Of a DNA stretch of 64,000 nucleotides, positions 11,083-20,688 are shown piece by piece. Below the pieces are notes generated by a model, which was given only the letters and a program-made list of their open reading frames with translations, had not been told where the DNA came from and did not search any database. Each line of letters begins with the position of its first letter. Within the stretch, counting starts at the first letter, position 1. The DNA comes from Carnobacterium mobile DSM 4848 (GTDB lineage Bacteria > Bacillota > Bacilli > Lactobacillales > Carnobacteriaceae): positions 682,001 through 746,000 of the forward strand of contig NZ_JQMR01000001.1 of NCBI RefSeq assembly GCF_000744825.1. Direction: 5' to 3'. A program made the position numbers and the translations under genes.

Positions 11083-12859
11083 TTGAGTCCATACCTCCTT
11101 TTTCAACGATTTGATGAATAACTGTTTCAATATCAGTTTTCAACGTTTTAAATTCGCCGATGTTTTCTTCAGGAATATATTTTCCACGAGCAATTCTGTC
11201 ACGAATGGCAACAGTTCCTTCAATAATTTCATTGAAGTAAGCTCCTAATTTCATTCCAGCTAACGCTTCGTCTTCAAAAAGAAGGATAGTTGATAACATT
11301 TCATATTGTTTTTCTCTTGAAGTATAGGTATCTACATCATCAAAAGCATTTTGTTGTAAAAAGTCTTCACGAATCATTTTAGCTATTTCTAATTTCAACC
11401 GATCATTTTCAGATAAAGACTCCACACCTACTAAACGGACAATTTCTTCTAATTCTGATTCGTCTTGCAGCAATGTCATCGTTCTTCTGACCATGCCAGT
11501 CCAGTCTTTTCCTAATACTTCTCCTGTATATTTACCTAATTCTTCTGAATATAAAGAATAAGATGACAACCAGTCAATTGAAGGGAAATGCCGTTTTTGT
11601 GCAAGTAAATTATCTAAGCTCCAAAATACTTTCGCTACGCGCAATGTATTTTGAGTCACCGGTTCAGATGTATCTCCTCCTGGAGGCGATACTGCTCCGA
11701 TTGCTGTAATACTGCCTTCGCGTCCTGTTGAACCTAAAGTAATAACTTTACCTGCACGCTCATAAAATTCTGCGATCCGGCTACCTAAATACGCAGGATA
11801 TCCTTCGTCTCCCGGCATTTCTTCTAAACGTCCAGACATTTCCCGTAGCGCTTCTGCCCAACGAGACGTAGAATCCGCCATGATTGCTACACTATAACCC
11901 ATATCTCTAAAATACTCAGCAATCGTAATACCTGTATAAATGGAAGCTTCACGGGCAGCAACGGGCATATTTGATGTATTTGCAATTAAAATCGTCCGTT
12001 CCATAATAGATTCTCCAGTGTTTGGATCGACTAATTCAGGAAATTCATTGATTACATCCGTCATTTCGTTACCGCGTTCTCCACAACCTACATATACTAC
12101 TAAATCAACATCTGCCCACTTAGCGATTTGGTGTTGCACAACTGTTTTACCGGCACCGAATGGTCCAGGAACAGCAGCAGCTCCTCCTTTTGCTACGGGG
12201 AATAACGTATCGATTACTCGTTGACCAGTGATCATCGGCTCAGCAGGGTTTAATTTTTTAGCAGTAGGACGACCATGTCTCACTGCCCATTTTTGCATCA
12301 TTGTAAATTCTTTTACGCCGTCTTCTGTTTCTACTGTATAAATGGTGTCTGTAATGTCAAACTCACCATTCTCGATGCTTTTGATCGTTCCTTCTACTCC
12401 ATAAGGCACCATTATTTTATGGTCAATCACTTTTGTTTCAGGAACAATACCTACGATATCTCCAGCAACTACTTTGTCGCCTACTTCAACAGTTGGCGTA
12501 AATTTCCATTTGGCCGTTCGACTTAAAGCTTCAATTGATACACCGCGAACCAAATAATTACTTTCTGTTTTTGCCATAAATTTATCCAATGGCCGTTGAA
12601 TCCCATCAAACATTTGAGCAATCATACCCGGTGCCAACTCTACTGACAATGCTTCTCCAGTGGTTTCAACTGGTTCCCCTGGCCCAATCATGGATGTTTC
12701 TTCGTAAACTTGGATAGAAGCTACATCATTACGCATTTCGATGACTTCGCCGATCAATCCAAGTTTACCGACTTTACAAATATCTTGAATATTAGCTTGC
12801 TCCATGCCATCAGCAGTGACTAATGGCCCAGAGACGCTTACGATCTTTCCTTTGTTCAA
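11075..12859 (-). CDS. ntpA: V-type ATPase catalytic subunit A
   Basis: Catalytic ATP-hydrolysing subunit. The 594-aa protein shows Walker [14 protein letters not shown] near residue 232, the catalytic-Glu segment [12 protein letters not shown], and the bulge region of A subunits (residues ~115-190, absent from F-ATPase beta). It is near-identical to Enterococcus hirae NtpA over long stretches. Together with ntpB, ntpD and the K ring it predicts a complete rotary pump that probably works in the ATP-hydrolysing direction, as in fermentative cocci. Confidence 0.98.
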   Translation of the reverse strand: MNKGKIVSVSGPLVTADGMEQANIQDICKVGKLGLIGEVIEMRNDVASIQVYEETSMIGPGEPVETTGEALSVELAPGMIAQMFDGIQRPLDKFMAKTESNYLVRGVSIEALSRTAKWKFTPTVEVGDKVVAGDIVGIVPETKVIDHKIMVPYGVEGTIKSIENGEFDITDTIYTVETEDGVKEFTMMQKWAVRHGRPTAKKLNPAEPMITGQRVIDTLFPVAKGGAAAVPGPFGAGKTVVQHQIAKWADVDLVVYVGCGERGNEMTDVINEFPELVDPNTGESIMERTILIANTSNMPVAAREASIYTGITIAEYFRDMGYSVAIMADSTSRWAEALREMSGRLEEMPGDEGYPAYLGSRIAEFYERAGKVITLGSTGREGSITAIGAVSPPGGDTSEPVTQNTLRVAKVFWSLDNLLAQKRHFPSIDWLSSYSLYSEELGKYTGEVLGKDWTGMVRRTMTLLQDESELEEIVRLVGVESLSENDRLKLEIAKMIREDFLQQNAFDDVDTYTSREKQYEMLSTILLFEDEALAGMKLGAYFNEIIEGTVAIRDRIARGKYIPEENIGEFKTLKTDIETVIHQIVEKGGMDSNA

Positions 12860-12871
12860 ACTGGTAACCTC

Positions 12872-13183
12872 CTATAAAATATTTTGCCCAACTGCTTTTT
12901 CAACGTTTTGCTGAATCCGTTCTTTTCCAATATTTAATGATCCTAAATGATTTGGAATCAAAATAACAGCAGGTTTAGGTACTTGATCGTAACGTTCAAT
13001 CGTTTCAGGTATTAATTTACCTAAAGGCTCAGTCAAATAAATAATTCCATATTCTTCTTTAGCTAAACGATCTACAATACGTCGAGCTTCTTTAGCTCCG
13101 GATGCATAAAAAATATCAAACCCTAAAACTTTAAAAGGCAAAATCGAATCTTTATCACCAACTACTCCAATTTTATGAGCCAT
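12872..13183 (-). CDS. ntpG: V-type ATPase subunit F (NtpG in E. hirae naming)
   Basis: Central-stalk subunit F, a small Rossmann-like protein that binds subunit D and modulates activity. The 103-aa protein begins MAHKIGVVGDKDSILPFKVLG, which is the family signature, and contains YGIIYLTEPLG. Its start overlaps ntpC by 11 bp and it ends 12 bp before ntpA. Databases call it subunit F; the symbol follows the E. hirae operon nomenclature. Confidence 0.92.
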   Translation of the reverse strand: MAHKIGVVGDKDSILPFKVLGFDIFYASGAKEARRIVDRLAKEEYGIIYLTEPLGKLIPETIERYDQVPKPAVILIPNHLGSLNIGKERIQQNVEKAVGQNIL

Positions 13184-14177
13184 AATTGATCCGCATCCTT
13201 TCTCTAACCTCTTCGATGGGCAAATTGTTTTCTTTTCCTACTAAAATCAGACGCAAATTTTTCACTTCATTTTCTTTAGCGTAAATATAAGCCAATAAAG
13301 GCATCGGGCCAAAGGCTTCTAATTTTGCTGCTTTCATTTTCTCCATAAAGGCATCATCTGTTGCCAAATCTATTTTAACAGGAGACAGTTCTTGATTATC
13401 AGAATGAATGGAAGCCATTATGATAGCACGATACTTTCCTTCTGCTAATTTTCTGCCCGCATCTTCTAAACTTTCAGAACCTAATGAAACCAATTCTTCT
13501 TTAGGGATACTTCCAGAGCTAGATAAAATAGTAGTTAAAAAATTACGTGTCCGTTTCTGTTTGATCGCTCTTGCTAAAGTAGATAAATTGTTTAAATCAA
13601 TGTATGACGTGATCAAATCCATCACTTGAGGGTCATTTATTTTTTTAGCTAATTGTTTCAAATGTGTAAAATAGCGCCGATCTAAAATAATATCAATCGA
13701 TTGCGGATTTTTATATTCTTCATAATCCGTTAATACTTCTTGGATACTGATAAGGTATTCCTGTTCTAAGTCTTCAGATTTACCGGTTTCTACGGCTTGT
13801 CTTAACGTTGAAAGAGGTTCTTTTCCAATCGGAATCAACATTTCCGAGAAATTATTTCCAGTAACCTTTTCTTTAAGCAGTACTTTTAAATTATGATAAG
13901 AATAGCGTAATGAGAACAGTTCTACTAAAGCAGGTTCCGGGCTAATGCTGAACAGCTCAGCGTACATTCGTTGTAATTCCTTTACCAACAAAGCATCATA
14001 ATCTTTTGTTTCTCTTAATTGCTCCACATCATTCCGATAAGGAGTATCTTTTAATACAGTTAGAGCTTCATCAAAGTTAGGCGATTGTAACATCCGTTCA
14101 AATTGATCATCCTTAAGGAGGTTGCTTTCGAAAACACGAATGCGTGCATTAGTTCCAGCAAATGCTGTTTGCTTCAT
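13173..14177 (-). CDS. ntpC: V-type ATPase subunit C (d-like socket subunit)
   Basis: Funnel-shaped socket that connects the central stalk to the c-ring (the bacterial C subunit is homologous to eukaryotic d). The 334-aa all-helical protein has the expected repeats, including NARIRVFESNLL at the N-terminus and FSLRYSYHNLKVLLKEKV. It lies 19 bp after ntpE and overlaps ntpG. No metal or catalytic residues are expected. Confidence 0.94.
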   Translation of the reverse strand: MKQTAFAGTNARIRVFESNLLKDDQFERMLQSPNFDEALTVLKDTPYRNDVEQLRETKDYDALLVKELQRMYAELFSISPEPALVELFSLRYSYHNLKVLLKEKVTGNNFSEMLIPIGKEPLSTLRQAVETGKSEDLEQEYLISIQEVLTDYEEYKNPQSIDIILDRRYFTHLKQLAKKINDPQVMDLITSYIDLNNLSTLARAIKQKRTRNFLTTILSSSGSIPKEELVSLGSESLEDAGRKLAEGKYRAIIMASIHSDNQELSPVKIDLATDDAFMEKMKAAKLEAFGPMPLLAYIYAKENEVKNLRLILVGKENNLPIEEVRERMRINYGS

Positions 14178-14196
14178 TTATTCTCCTCCTCTCGTA

Positions 14197-14775
14197 TTAA
14201 AACAATTTTTTTGATACAGATGGAACTAGCTGGTTTTTAAGTTCAGCAATTAAATCTTCAAACAAGTAATTGTACTCTATTCCTTTGTTTTTAAGAATAA
14301 AACCAGCTTTTTTATTGATTGTTTCAGTCTTTAAAGTTACCGAAATTCCTTCTTGAGCAACTTTTTCTATCCAACTTTCAGAAACTTTTTCAACTGATTT
14401 TTCACCTAGCACTAATTCAAGATTCTTGATTTCTTTAAATTGTTGCAATACCGCTAACAAAAAACTTTGAAATTCTGTCTCACTCCATTGCTCCATAGCA
14501 AACAAAGCTTCTTTAAATACTTCTTTCAAAGCAACTTGCTTTTCGCCTAACAATTGGTTTCGCTTATAGTTCTCTAAGCTGTCTTTATTTTTTTCAAAAT
14601 CACTTGCCAAGCGACGATCAATCGCTTTTTTTTCTTCAACTTCTTCTAAAGCAAGCTCTTTTTCAGCTACTGCTACTTTTTCTTTTGCTTCTGTTTCTGC
14701 CTGACGTATCGTTTGTTGTACTTCTGCCTTCTTTTTTTCAATCATACGTTCAGTGATTAATTTAAGATCTGACAT
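14197..14775 (-). CDS. ntpE: V-type ATPase subunit E (peripheral stalk)
   Basis: Peripheral-stalk subunit pairing with the G-like subunit encoded first in the operon. The 192-aa protein has a long Lys/Glu-rich coiled coil (residues ~5-90) and a C-terminal globular region (~100-192) that caps the A3B3 head. Position between ntpK and ntpC and the coiled-coil architecture support the call; sequence conservation in this family is low. Confidence 0.92.
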   Translation of the reverse strand: MSDLKLITERMIEKKKAEVQQTIRQAETEAKEKVAVAEKELALEEVEEKKAIDRRLASDFEKNKDSLENYKRNQLLGEKQVALKEVFKEALFAMEQWSETEFQSFLLAVLQQFKEIKNLELVLGEKSVEKVSESWIEKVAQEGISVTLKTETINKKAGFILKNKGIEYNYLFEDLIAELKNQLVPSVSKKLF

Positions 14776-14822
14776 GATTTCCCCTCCATTCCTAGTTATC
14801 TTCTTTAGAATAGAACTGGATT

Positions 14823-15305
<483 letters not shown>

Positions 15306-15352
15306 CTATTTCCTCCATTTAATTAACTATATTTTTTATTCAATTAATTGAT

Positions 15353-17308
15353 TTATTGCCGTTTTTTTAAATAAATGTTTTTCTCAAATGTCTTCAACGG
15401 ACTCAAAGCATGCCCGCCACCTTCGTAAAACTTCCCAAAGAATTCAACATATTGTAACCGAGCTGTATGCACATAAGCACTTAAGTAGGTCAAGAAAATA
15501 TTTAAAGCGTGTAATGCAATAAATAGAACTATTCCAACTGTAAATTTAGCCAAAGGCGGCAAGAAATCTACAATCATATTAAACGCCGCAGCAATACTAC
15601 CACCTGAAACACCTAAAGCCATTAGTCTAGTATAACTGACCAAATCACCGATATATCCAGTAACTCCATATAAGTTATACAGACCCAATGCAGCTCCCAA
15701 GCCTTTATTTTTTGAGGCTAACATGGTAACCAAGATAATACCCACGACATTTACACCTATTAAGATATAAGAAATCACTTTGAGGATTGGATTATCAAAT
15801 ACCAACATTCCTAATACCAATAAACCAATTCCTACAAGAATACCTACCCAGGCCATTCCGTCTACATAACTTGAAGCTCTTTCTTGTTTTCGCCATTTGA
15901 CGCCGCTATTAATAACCAACCCATAAACCAGTTGGATAAAGCCAAAAACTACTGAAAGCACGAGGATCGTGATGACATCGCTCGTAGTCGACAACAGCTG
16001 AAATGGTAACTCGTAACCAAAAAAGCTCCCATAAATCAACCCCCAAATGATGACTGAATACGACAACAAGTGGAAAAAACGCAAAAACTTCGCCATACCG
16101 CGTTCTAAGTTAAAGAACTTTTGAGCAAGATACGTTCCTATCAAAAGAACTAGCCCGTACCCTAAATCAGCACTCATCATCCCAAAGAAAACTAAATAAA
16201 AAGGCATCATAAAGGGAGTCGGATCAATATCGTCGTACTTAGGCAAACTGTACATCTCTGTTACACTTTCAAAAGGTTCAACAAACTTGTTGTTTTTCAG
16301 CACGACTGGAACGTGTTTAAATTCTTTCATCTCAATTTCTTCTGAAACCACAGCATACTGTTCAGATCCCATATGCTCGTCTAATAGTTTTTTTAATTCG
16401 GGCAACTGTTCTTCTTCCAGCCAACCATTTAATAGAAATAAACTTTTCCCATTTAATAAAAGCGACTTTCCAATTTCTCTTTGCATTAAATTGTAAAAAT
16501 ATTCTTCTCCCAACTCTAACTCTTTTATTTTAGAAGAAAAAGACAGGATTTCTTTTTTTATTTTCTGCTCTTGTTCAGAGAGTTTTTTATTTTCTGATAA
16601 ATTTCTTTTTAACTCTTCTTTTGGTAATAAACGATAAGGGTAATTAAATTTTGTGAATTGAAACTGATTTAAAATTGATTCAATCTCTTGCTGATTTTCC
16701 TTTGCTGTAATTACTAAGTAAGCTGCCTCATCCTTATATTGGAAAATTTCGTCTACATAGTTCGGCACAGCTTCTTTTAAAGCTGTTTTAAATTCTGTTG
16801 CATTTCCTGTTGCGATAGTGCCAATAAAACCTGCAATCACTTTAAAATCAGCTAAATCATTTGGATTAAAATCAAGCGGTTCCCATTTGCGTAAAAAACT
16901 TTCTTCTTCTATTACACTTTTTCGCTTTTGATCTAATTCAATCAATTGTTTTTCTCTTTCAGAAATATCTTGACAAAGACTTTCTAATTGAGAGACAGAA
17001 ACGGATGCTTCCAGTTCTTCTAACGTATATTCGGCTCTTCCTTTTTTTAACTTAGCAAACATGCCAGGTTGAGGAATGTGTTGTTTCAAATACGCTAAAG
17101 CATACTGAACATCTTTTAAATGCTCTTCATATTCTGTTCTTTCAACTGCTGGAGTTTCCTTAGTATAGTAATCAAGAAGTGCAGATTCTTCTAAAGAGGT
17201 CAAATCAATTAATTCAAGTTTTTGCAATTCTTGTACTGCTTTTAAAAGAAGGTCTTTATCTGTTTGTTCTGCCAAAAGCGTTACTTTTTTCATTTTAGCT
17301 ATTGCCAT
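15353..17308 (-). CDS. ntpI: V-type ATPase subunit I (a subunit, stator)
   Basis: Stator subunit with the ion half-channels. The 651-aa protein has a soluble N-terminal half (residues 1-340) rich in coiled coil and a membrane half (~350-640) with about eight transmembrane segments, starting PTPFMMPFYLVFFGMMSADLGYGLVLL. The SYTRLMALGVSG segment carries the conserved Arg facing the rotor Glu. Its start overlaps the preceding gene by 14 bp. Full length for the family. Confidence 0.96.
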   Translation of the reverse strand: MAIAKMKKVTLLAEQTDKDLLLKAVQELQKLELIDLTSLEESALLDYYTKETPAVERTEYEEHLKDVQYALAYLKQHIPQPGMFAKLKKGRAEYTLEELEASVSVSQLESLCQDISEREKQLIELDQKRKSVIEEESFLRKWEPLDFNPNDLADFKVIAGFIGTIATGNATEFKTALKEAVPNYVDEIFQYKDEAAYLVITAKENQQEIESILNQFQFTKFNYPYRLLPKEELKRNLSENKKLSEQEQKIKKEILSFSSKIKELELGEEYFYNLMQREIGKSLLLNGKSLFLLNGWLEEEQLPELKKLLDEHMGSEQYAVVSEEIEMKEFKHVPVVLKNNKFVEPFESVTEMYSLPKYDDIDPTPFMMPFYLVFFGMMSADLGYGLVLLIGTYLAQKFFNLERGMAKFLRFFHLLSYSVIIWGLIYGSFFGYELPFQLLSTTSDVITILVLSVVFGFIQLVYGLVINSGVKWRKQERASSYVDGMAWVGILVGIGLLVLGMLVFDNPILKVISYILIGVNVVGIILVTMLASKNKGLGAALGLYNLYGVTGYIGDLVSYTRLMALGVSGGSIAAAFNMIVDFLPPLAKFTVGIVLFIALHALNIFLTYLSAYVHTARLQYVEFFGKFYEGGGHALSPLKTFEKNIYLKKRQ

Positions 17309-17621
17309 AGCGACTGATAACCTCCTTCACAATGTCATTTACCGCATCTGTTTGATTCAATTGGATCGAACGATTCATTTCATTCAGTTCATCAGCTATT
17401 TCTTGGTCAATCTTTTCTTTAATAACAGTGATTTTTTGATCGTATTCTTTTTGTTGTTCACGTTCATACGCGTTTAATTCAGAAGATAACTGTTTTTTGC
17501 GCTCTTCAATAGCTGTTTGTGCCGCAACCGATATATTTTCCAGCTTAGATTGGCTGTCTAATTCTAATTTTTCAGCCCTTTCTTCTGCTTCTTTAACGTA
17601 CTGAATCGTTTTTATACTCAT
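17295..17621 (-). CDS. ntpF: V-type ATPase subunit G/H-like peripheral stalk protein (NtpF)
   Basis: First gene of the operon: a 108-aa, almost entirely helical, charged protein (Glu/Lys/Gln rich, residues ~5-95) predicted to pair with subunit E in the peripheral stalk. This matches NtpF, the first gene of the E. hirae ntp operon. It overlaps ntpI by 14 bp. A sigma-A-like promoter is about 280 bp upstream. Identity rests on position, size and coiled-coil pattern more than on motifs. Confidence 0.88.
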   Translation of the reverse strand: MSIKTIQYVKEAEERAEKLELDSQSKLENISVAAQTAIEERKKQLSSELNAYEREQQKEYDQKITVIKEKIDQEIADELNEMNRSIQLNQTDAVNDIVKEVISRYGNS

Positions 17622-17955
17622 TATCTCACCTCCCTAAAGTCAAAAATGGACGCAGCTCAATAAGGTTTCTTCTCACCCCTTGAAGAATGCACCTTGAAAG
17701 CTATCGCCCAACCATTTTTATTTTATTAAATTTTCAATAGATTCTATCTTTTTCTTTCATTATCCTTTAGTGATAAGTTTAGCACTTTTTTCGTATAATT
17801 TCTACTTGATGACAACTTAACTGCACTTAGTATAAAATGAAAGAATAGCCATTCTTTTTACTTCTAAAAAAAGAATGAAAAACTTCTATTGAATTTCTCT
17901 TATTGTATCATTATATCGTTTTCATAGTCAAAATACAACTCTGTTTATGGATAGT
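17622..17955 (-). promoter_or_regulatory. ntp operon promoter and ~280-nt leader
   Basis: On the minus strand a -35 TTGACT (17926-17931) and -10 TACAAT (17902-17907) are separated by 18 bp. The leader down to ntpF contains an AT-rich hairpin (AAAGAAT/ATTCTTT, about 17842-17859) and a second TATACG/TAAACT-like AT-rich stretch near 17780-17800, but no ORF. The ISLre2-type element begins just upstream, with its target duplication 16 bp before the -35 box. Transcript start not verified. Confidence 0.6.
17948..17955. repeat. 8-bp target-site duplication, left copy
   Basis: TATGGATA, identical to 19635-19642 on the other side of the element. Confidence 0.8.
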
Positions 17956-18057
17956 TTGTGTCAAGTTTTTCTCGAGCGTCCTATTCCTTCACTAGTTTAG
18001 GCACTCTATTTTTGTACACCCATCAGCTACCGCACGGCTCCGCCGCTTGCTGGCCCA

Positions 18058-18103
18058 TCTTTTGGAAGAACGTTCCTAAAACCAGGAACCTTCTTCCAAA
18101 AGA
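18058..18103 (-). terminator. strong hairpin downstream of the ISLre2 transposase
   Basis: Inverted repeat of 20 nt (18058-18077 and 18084-18103, one C:C mismatch) with a 6-nt loop, starting 6 bp after the transposase stop. There is no long U run, so it may act as a transcript-end stabiliser or an incomplete terminator rather than a classic terminator. Confidence 0.6.
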
Positions 18104-18109
18104 CAGGAA

Positions 18110-19519
18110 TTAACGAAAACTTTTAATTAATTGTCCTATTGCCGATGAACGAGAGGCATACAATGGAATGATCCCATTCTTTGCCCCGACTGACTGCCGC
18201 GTTTTCTCATGCAATAACGACGATAAACGAACCGTTTGGTTCAGCTTGCGTTGTTGTCTCGCACTTCTATTTTGTTGGTGAAGGTAGGCTTCACGCAAGG
18301 TGTGATTGAACATCCCTTGTTTCACCTTTACCATAGCTTCGCAACCTTCTGTGCTCCAATGCATCCCGCGCTTTTTCATGCGAAAAGAGATGTGTCGTTG
18401 ATTCGATTCCATTGCGCCTAACCCTCTGGCGCCTTTCGGAGCCTGTTCTACTTTTTCGCGCCAATCGAAAATCCGATCCCAATTCCGTAAAACATAGGTT
18501 CTAAATGTATTCAGTTTTTCCACTGCTGCTGTTTCGTCTAACGTACTTTCATACGTATCCAGCCAAATAGTTAAATGATCTAAATCATGCGTCTTTAATG
18601 CTTGCTTGACCTGCTGTTTAAAAACGTTAGTTTTCACGCCAAATGCACGATTCAAGCCTTGGAAGACATGATAAGAGTCTAGCTGATTGAGAACGGGATA
18701 ATTCGATTGAGAAAAAGCTTCTTGGAATCTATCTGCAGTATAGCCTTGTCCACCGTCACTATTGGTAATGACTTGGGCTTGTTGTAAGGCATAATGATTC
18801 GCTGTAAAGGCTTGAACCTCTGCCCAAAAACCAGCGGTTTTTTTAGTCGTCATAATGGCTTTAGGTTCCTTTAAGGAAACGCGTTTTCCGTTTTTATTCC
18901 AGCCTTCGTAAAGAATGGCATGACGAACTTCTAAGCTTTTTTTCTTTTCTGTTCCACGAACAAAAACGCCATCCGCTTCGGCATAGAAATAGTCCACTTT
19001 TTTCCCTTCTGGCAATTCAGCTGCTTCTTCTAGCTCCAATACGCTTTCTTCATCTTCACGTGCTTGTGCGGATCCAACGCGTTTAAGAAGACTGCCAACT
19101 GTTTGGTGGCTGATTGTGACAGCCGTCCATTCATTTAGCATAGTTGCAGTATCTCGATAAGTAGATTTACTCGCCAACTCAGCCACTTTTACTTCTACTA
19201 ATGGACTATGACGCTGATATTTTCGAATGCCTAACCACTCATCTAGTGGATAATGATTCTGATCCGTGTGATCTACCATTAAGGTACGATAGTACCGAAT
19301 GGGACCGAAACTAAATTGGACCATTTTCCAATCTTCTCGTTTCACTTTCCAACCTTCAAGTTGTTTCTCCTCTTTGATCACCTGATTGATATGAGTGAAG
19401 ACATCTCCCACTAATTCAGAAAATACTTCATACATATAAACCTGAATAGCTTCTTCTGTCTCTATTAAATGGTTTGAATCCTTTATTATTTGGTAAACCT
19501 TTGATATAATCTTATTCAT
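18110..19519 (-). CDS. ISLre2-family transposase (UPF0236 type)
   Basis: A 469-aa protein from the ATG at 19517-19519, which is preceded by GAGGCC; the frame is open a further 12 codons but without a better site. It matches the UPF0236/ISLre2 transposase pattern: an N-terminal zone ending RSPLVEVKVAEL, the helix-turn-helix-like ISHQTVGSLLKRVG, the first acidic segment YAEADGVFV, a second ITNSDGGQGYTADRF, LDSYHVFQGLNRAFG, and a C-terminal GAMESNQRHISFRMKKRGMHWS. No frameshift. It is transcribed toward the ntp operon. Confidence 0.92.
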   Translation of the reverse strand: MNKIISKVYQIIKDSNHLIETEEAIQVYMYEVFSELVGDVFTHINQVIKEEKQLEGWKVKREDWKMVQFSFGPIRYYRTLMVDHTDQNHYPLDEWLGIRKYQRHSPLVEVKVAELASKSTYRDTATMLNEWTAVTISHQTVGSLLKRVGSAQAREDEESVLELEEAAELPEGKKVDYFYAEADGVFVRGTEKKKSLEVRHAILYEGWNKNGKRVSLKEPKAIMTTKKTAGFWAEVQAFTANHYALQQAQVITNSDGGQGYTADRFQEAFSQSNYPVLNQLDSYHVFQGLNRAFGVKTNVFKQQVKQALKTHDLDHLTIWLDTYESTLDETAAVEKLNTFRTYVLRNWDRIFDWREKVEQAPKGARGLGAMESNQRHISFRMKKRGMHWSTEGCEAMVKVKQGMFNHTLREAYLHQQNRSARQQRKLNQTVRLSSLLHEKTRQSVGAKNGIIPLYASRSSAIGQLIKSFR

Positions 19520-19634
19520 AAGAAGGCCTCTTTCAATTATGTATTTGCCGGTCAAGCATACATTTATGATAGAACGCCTTCTTTCTTTTTGCCAGTAAAA
19601 AATAATAATATCTCGAGAACTATTTTACACATAC

Positions 19635-19642
19635 TATGGATA
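19635..19642. repeat. 8-bp target-site duplication, right copy
   Basis: TATGGATA, matching 17948-17955. It ends 8 bp before the degV stop codon, so degV is not interrupted. Confidence 0.8.
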
Positions 19643-19650
19643 AGTTCTGC

Positions 19651-20520
19651 TTATTTTCTCTCGTCTCCGAATGAAAAAACTGCAAGCGAGCCAAAACCAG
19701 TATGCGCAGCAATCGTTGGACCATAAGGATAAATTTTGATATCTTTAACAGCAGCTTTTTCTTGAATCGCTTCTTTCACCCAAATCGCATCTTCCGGCAC
19801 ACCAGCATGTCCGATAAAAAGTGTTTGATCTTGTGGATCAATCATCCCATCTACTGTCTTTTGTACTAAAAACTGCAAAGATTTTTTGCGTCCCCGAGCT
19901 TTTGCAAAAGGAACTAACTTTCCAGAACGGTTCATAACGATAATGGGTTTTACATTTAACAATGTTCCTAGTGTCGCAGAAACTGCAGAAATTCTTCCAC
20001 CACGTTCTAAATGTTTGATATCTTCGACAGTTACCCAAGAATGCAGTTTAGTTTTATTTTTCTCTACCCATTGAGCTACTTCTTCTAAAGATGACCCTGC
20101 TATTTTTCGTTGTACTGCTTCATAAATAAGTAGTCCATCTCCTAAACAAACAGCTAAAGTATCAATAATTGTGATATCAACAGTCTCATATTCTTCTCTT
20201 AACATTTCCACAGCTGCTAATGCATTATTATAGGAACCACTTAATCCTGATGAAAAAGCCAAATAAAGTACGGGTATGTTTTCTTCAATATAGTATTTGA
20301 ACACTTCTAAATAAGTTCCTATATTGATTTGAGAAGTTGTTGCTATTTCTCCGTTTTTTATTTTTTGAAAAAAGGCTTCTCGATCAAAAGTTTTCCCTAA
20401 GTCATCGATGTATTCTTTTCCCTCCATATTAACGATCATATTCATAATATGAATGTTATGTTCTTCAACAAACTCTATCGGTAGATCACAACACGAATCA
20501 GCCATTATTTTATAACTCAT
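19651..20520 (-). CDS. DegV-family fatty-acid-binding protein
   Basis: A 289-aa protein of the DegV family, which binds a fatty acid and in some species (FakB) presents it to a fatty acid kinase. The conserved features are an N-terminal DSCCDLP, SQINIGTYLEVF, the ligand-binding loop SSGLSGSYNNA, and a C-terminal GPTIAAHTGFGSLAVF with the conserved His. No kinase gene is adjacent, so FakB is possible but not shown. Its promoter faces that of the 105-aa gene, divergently. The ISLre2 element sits 17 bp beyond its stop codon and may have displaced its terminator. Confidence 0.9.
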   Translation of the reverse strand: MSYKIMADSCCDLPIEFVEEHNIHIMNMIVNMEGKEYIDDLGKTFDREAFFQKIKNGEIATTSQINIGTYLEVFKYYIEENIPVLYLAFSSGLSGSYNNALAAVEMLREEYETVDITIIDTLAVCLGDGLLIYEAVQRKIAGSSLEEVAQWVEKNKTKLHSWVTVEDIKHLERGGRISAVSATLGTLLNVKPIIVMNRSGKLVPFAKARGRKKSLQFLVQKTVDGMIDPQDQTLFIGHAGVPEDAIWVKEAIQEKAAVKDIKIYPYGPTIAAHTGFGSLAVFSFGDERK

Positions 20521-20569
20521 ACCAAAACTCCTTAGTAAACAAACTTTTCTTTTTTATTCTTCAATTCTT

Positions 20570-20599
20570 ATTATAGACAGAAAATCCTTGAAAAGAAAA
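20570..20599 (-). promoter_or_regulatory. candidate degV promoter
   Basis: A -10 TATAAT on the minus strand (20570-20575), with a weak T-rich -35 (TTTTCT) 18 bp upstream and about 50 bp of leader to the degV ATG. Confidence 0.45.
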
Positions 20600-20626
20600 C
20601 TTTATTATTAATATTTTGAAAAAGAC

Positions 20627-20655
20627 TTGCACTTCTGAACGTTTGTTCGTATAAT
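20627..20655 (+). promoter_or_regulatory. SOS-type promoter of the 105-aa gene
   Basis: -35 TTGCAC (20627-20632) and -10 TATAAT (20650-20655) with an exact 17-bp spacer. The spacer ends in a LexA-like box. This is one of the best sigma-A promoters in the window, and it is arranged so that a repressor on the box would block it. Confidence 0.8.
20636..20649 (+). promoter_or_regulatory. LexA-like operator box 1
   Basis: TGAACGTTTGTTCG fits GAAC-N4-GTTC, the Gram-positive SOS box core, and occupies the promoter spacer up to the -10. A TetR-type operator is the main alternative. Confidence 0.65.
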
Positions 20656-20663
20656 AAAAATAT

Positions 20664-20677
20664 CAAACAAACGTTCG
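20664..20677 (+). promoter_or_regulatory. LexA-like operator box 2
   Basis: CAAACAAACGTTCG fits (A/G)AAC-N4-GTTC and lies between the -10 and the start codon, adjoining the GGAGG ribosome-binding site. Boxes 1 and 2 are 28 bp apart centre to centre and also form a 10-bp inverted repeat (20638-20647 and 20666-20675). Confidence 0.6.
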
Positions 20678-20688
20678 GAGGAATAAAC

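Larger units (their letters stand above)
17956..19634 (-). mobile_element. intact ISLre2-family insertion sequence
   Basis: A 1,679-bp element. It is bounded by imperfect 23-bp terminal inverted repeats (17956-17978 and 19612-19634; 18 of 23 positions match, inner ends both reading CTCGAG). It is flanked by an 8-bp direct repeat TATGGATA at 17948-17955 and 19635-19642, the expected target duplication. It holds one full-length transposase and, right after it, a 20-bp hairpin. It inserted between degV and the ntp promoter. The intact ends and ORF suggest recent arrival or current activity. Confidence 0.88.

Noticed and set aside
18291..18482. 63-aa minus-strand ORF within the ISLre2 transposase
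   Set aside because: Alternative frame of the transposase gene; no start signal.
20636..20677. TetR-family operator instead of LexA boxes
   Set aside because: Possible, since AACGTTTGTT resembles TetR sites, but no TetR gene is adjacent and the uvrB promoter carries the same GAAC-N4-GTTC core; kept as the alternative.
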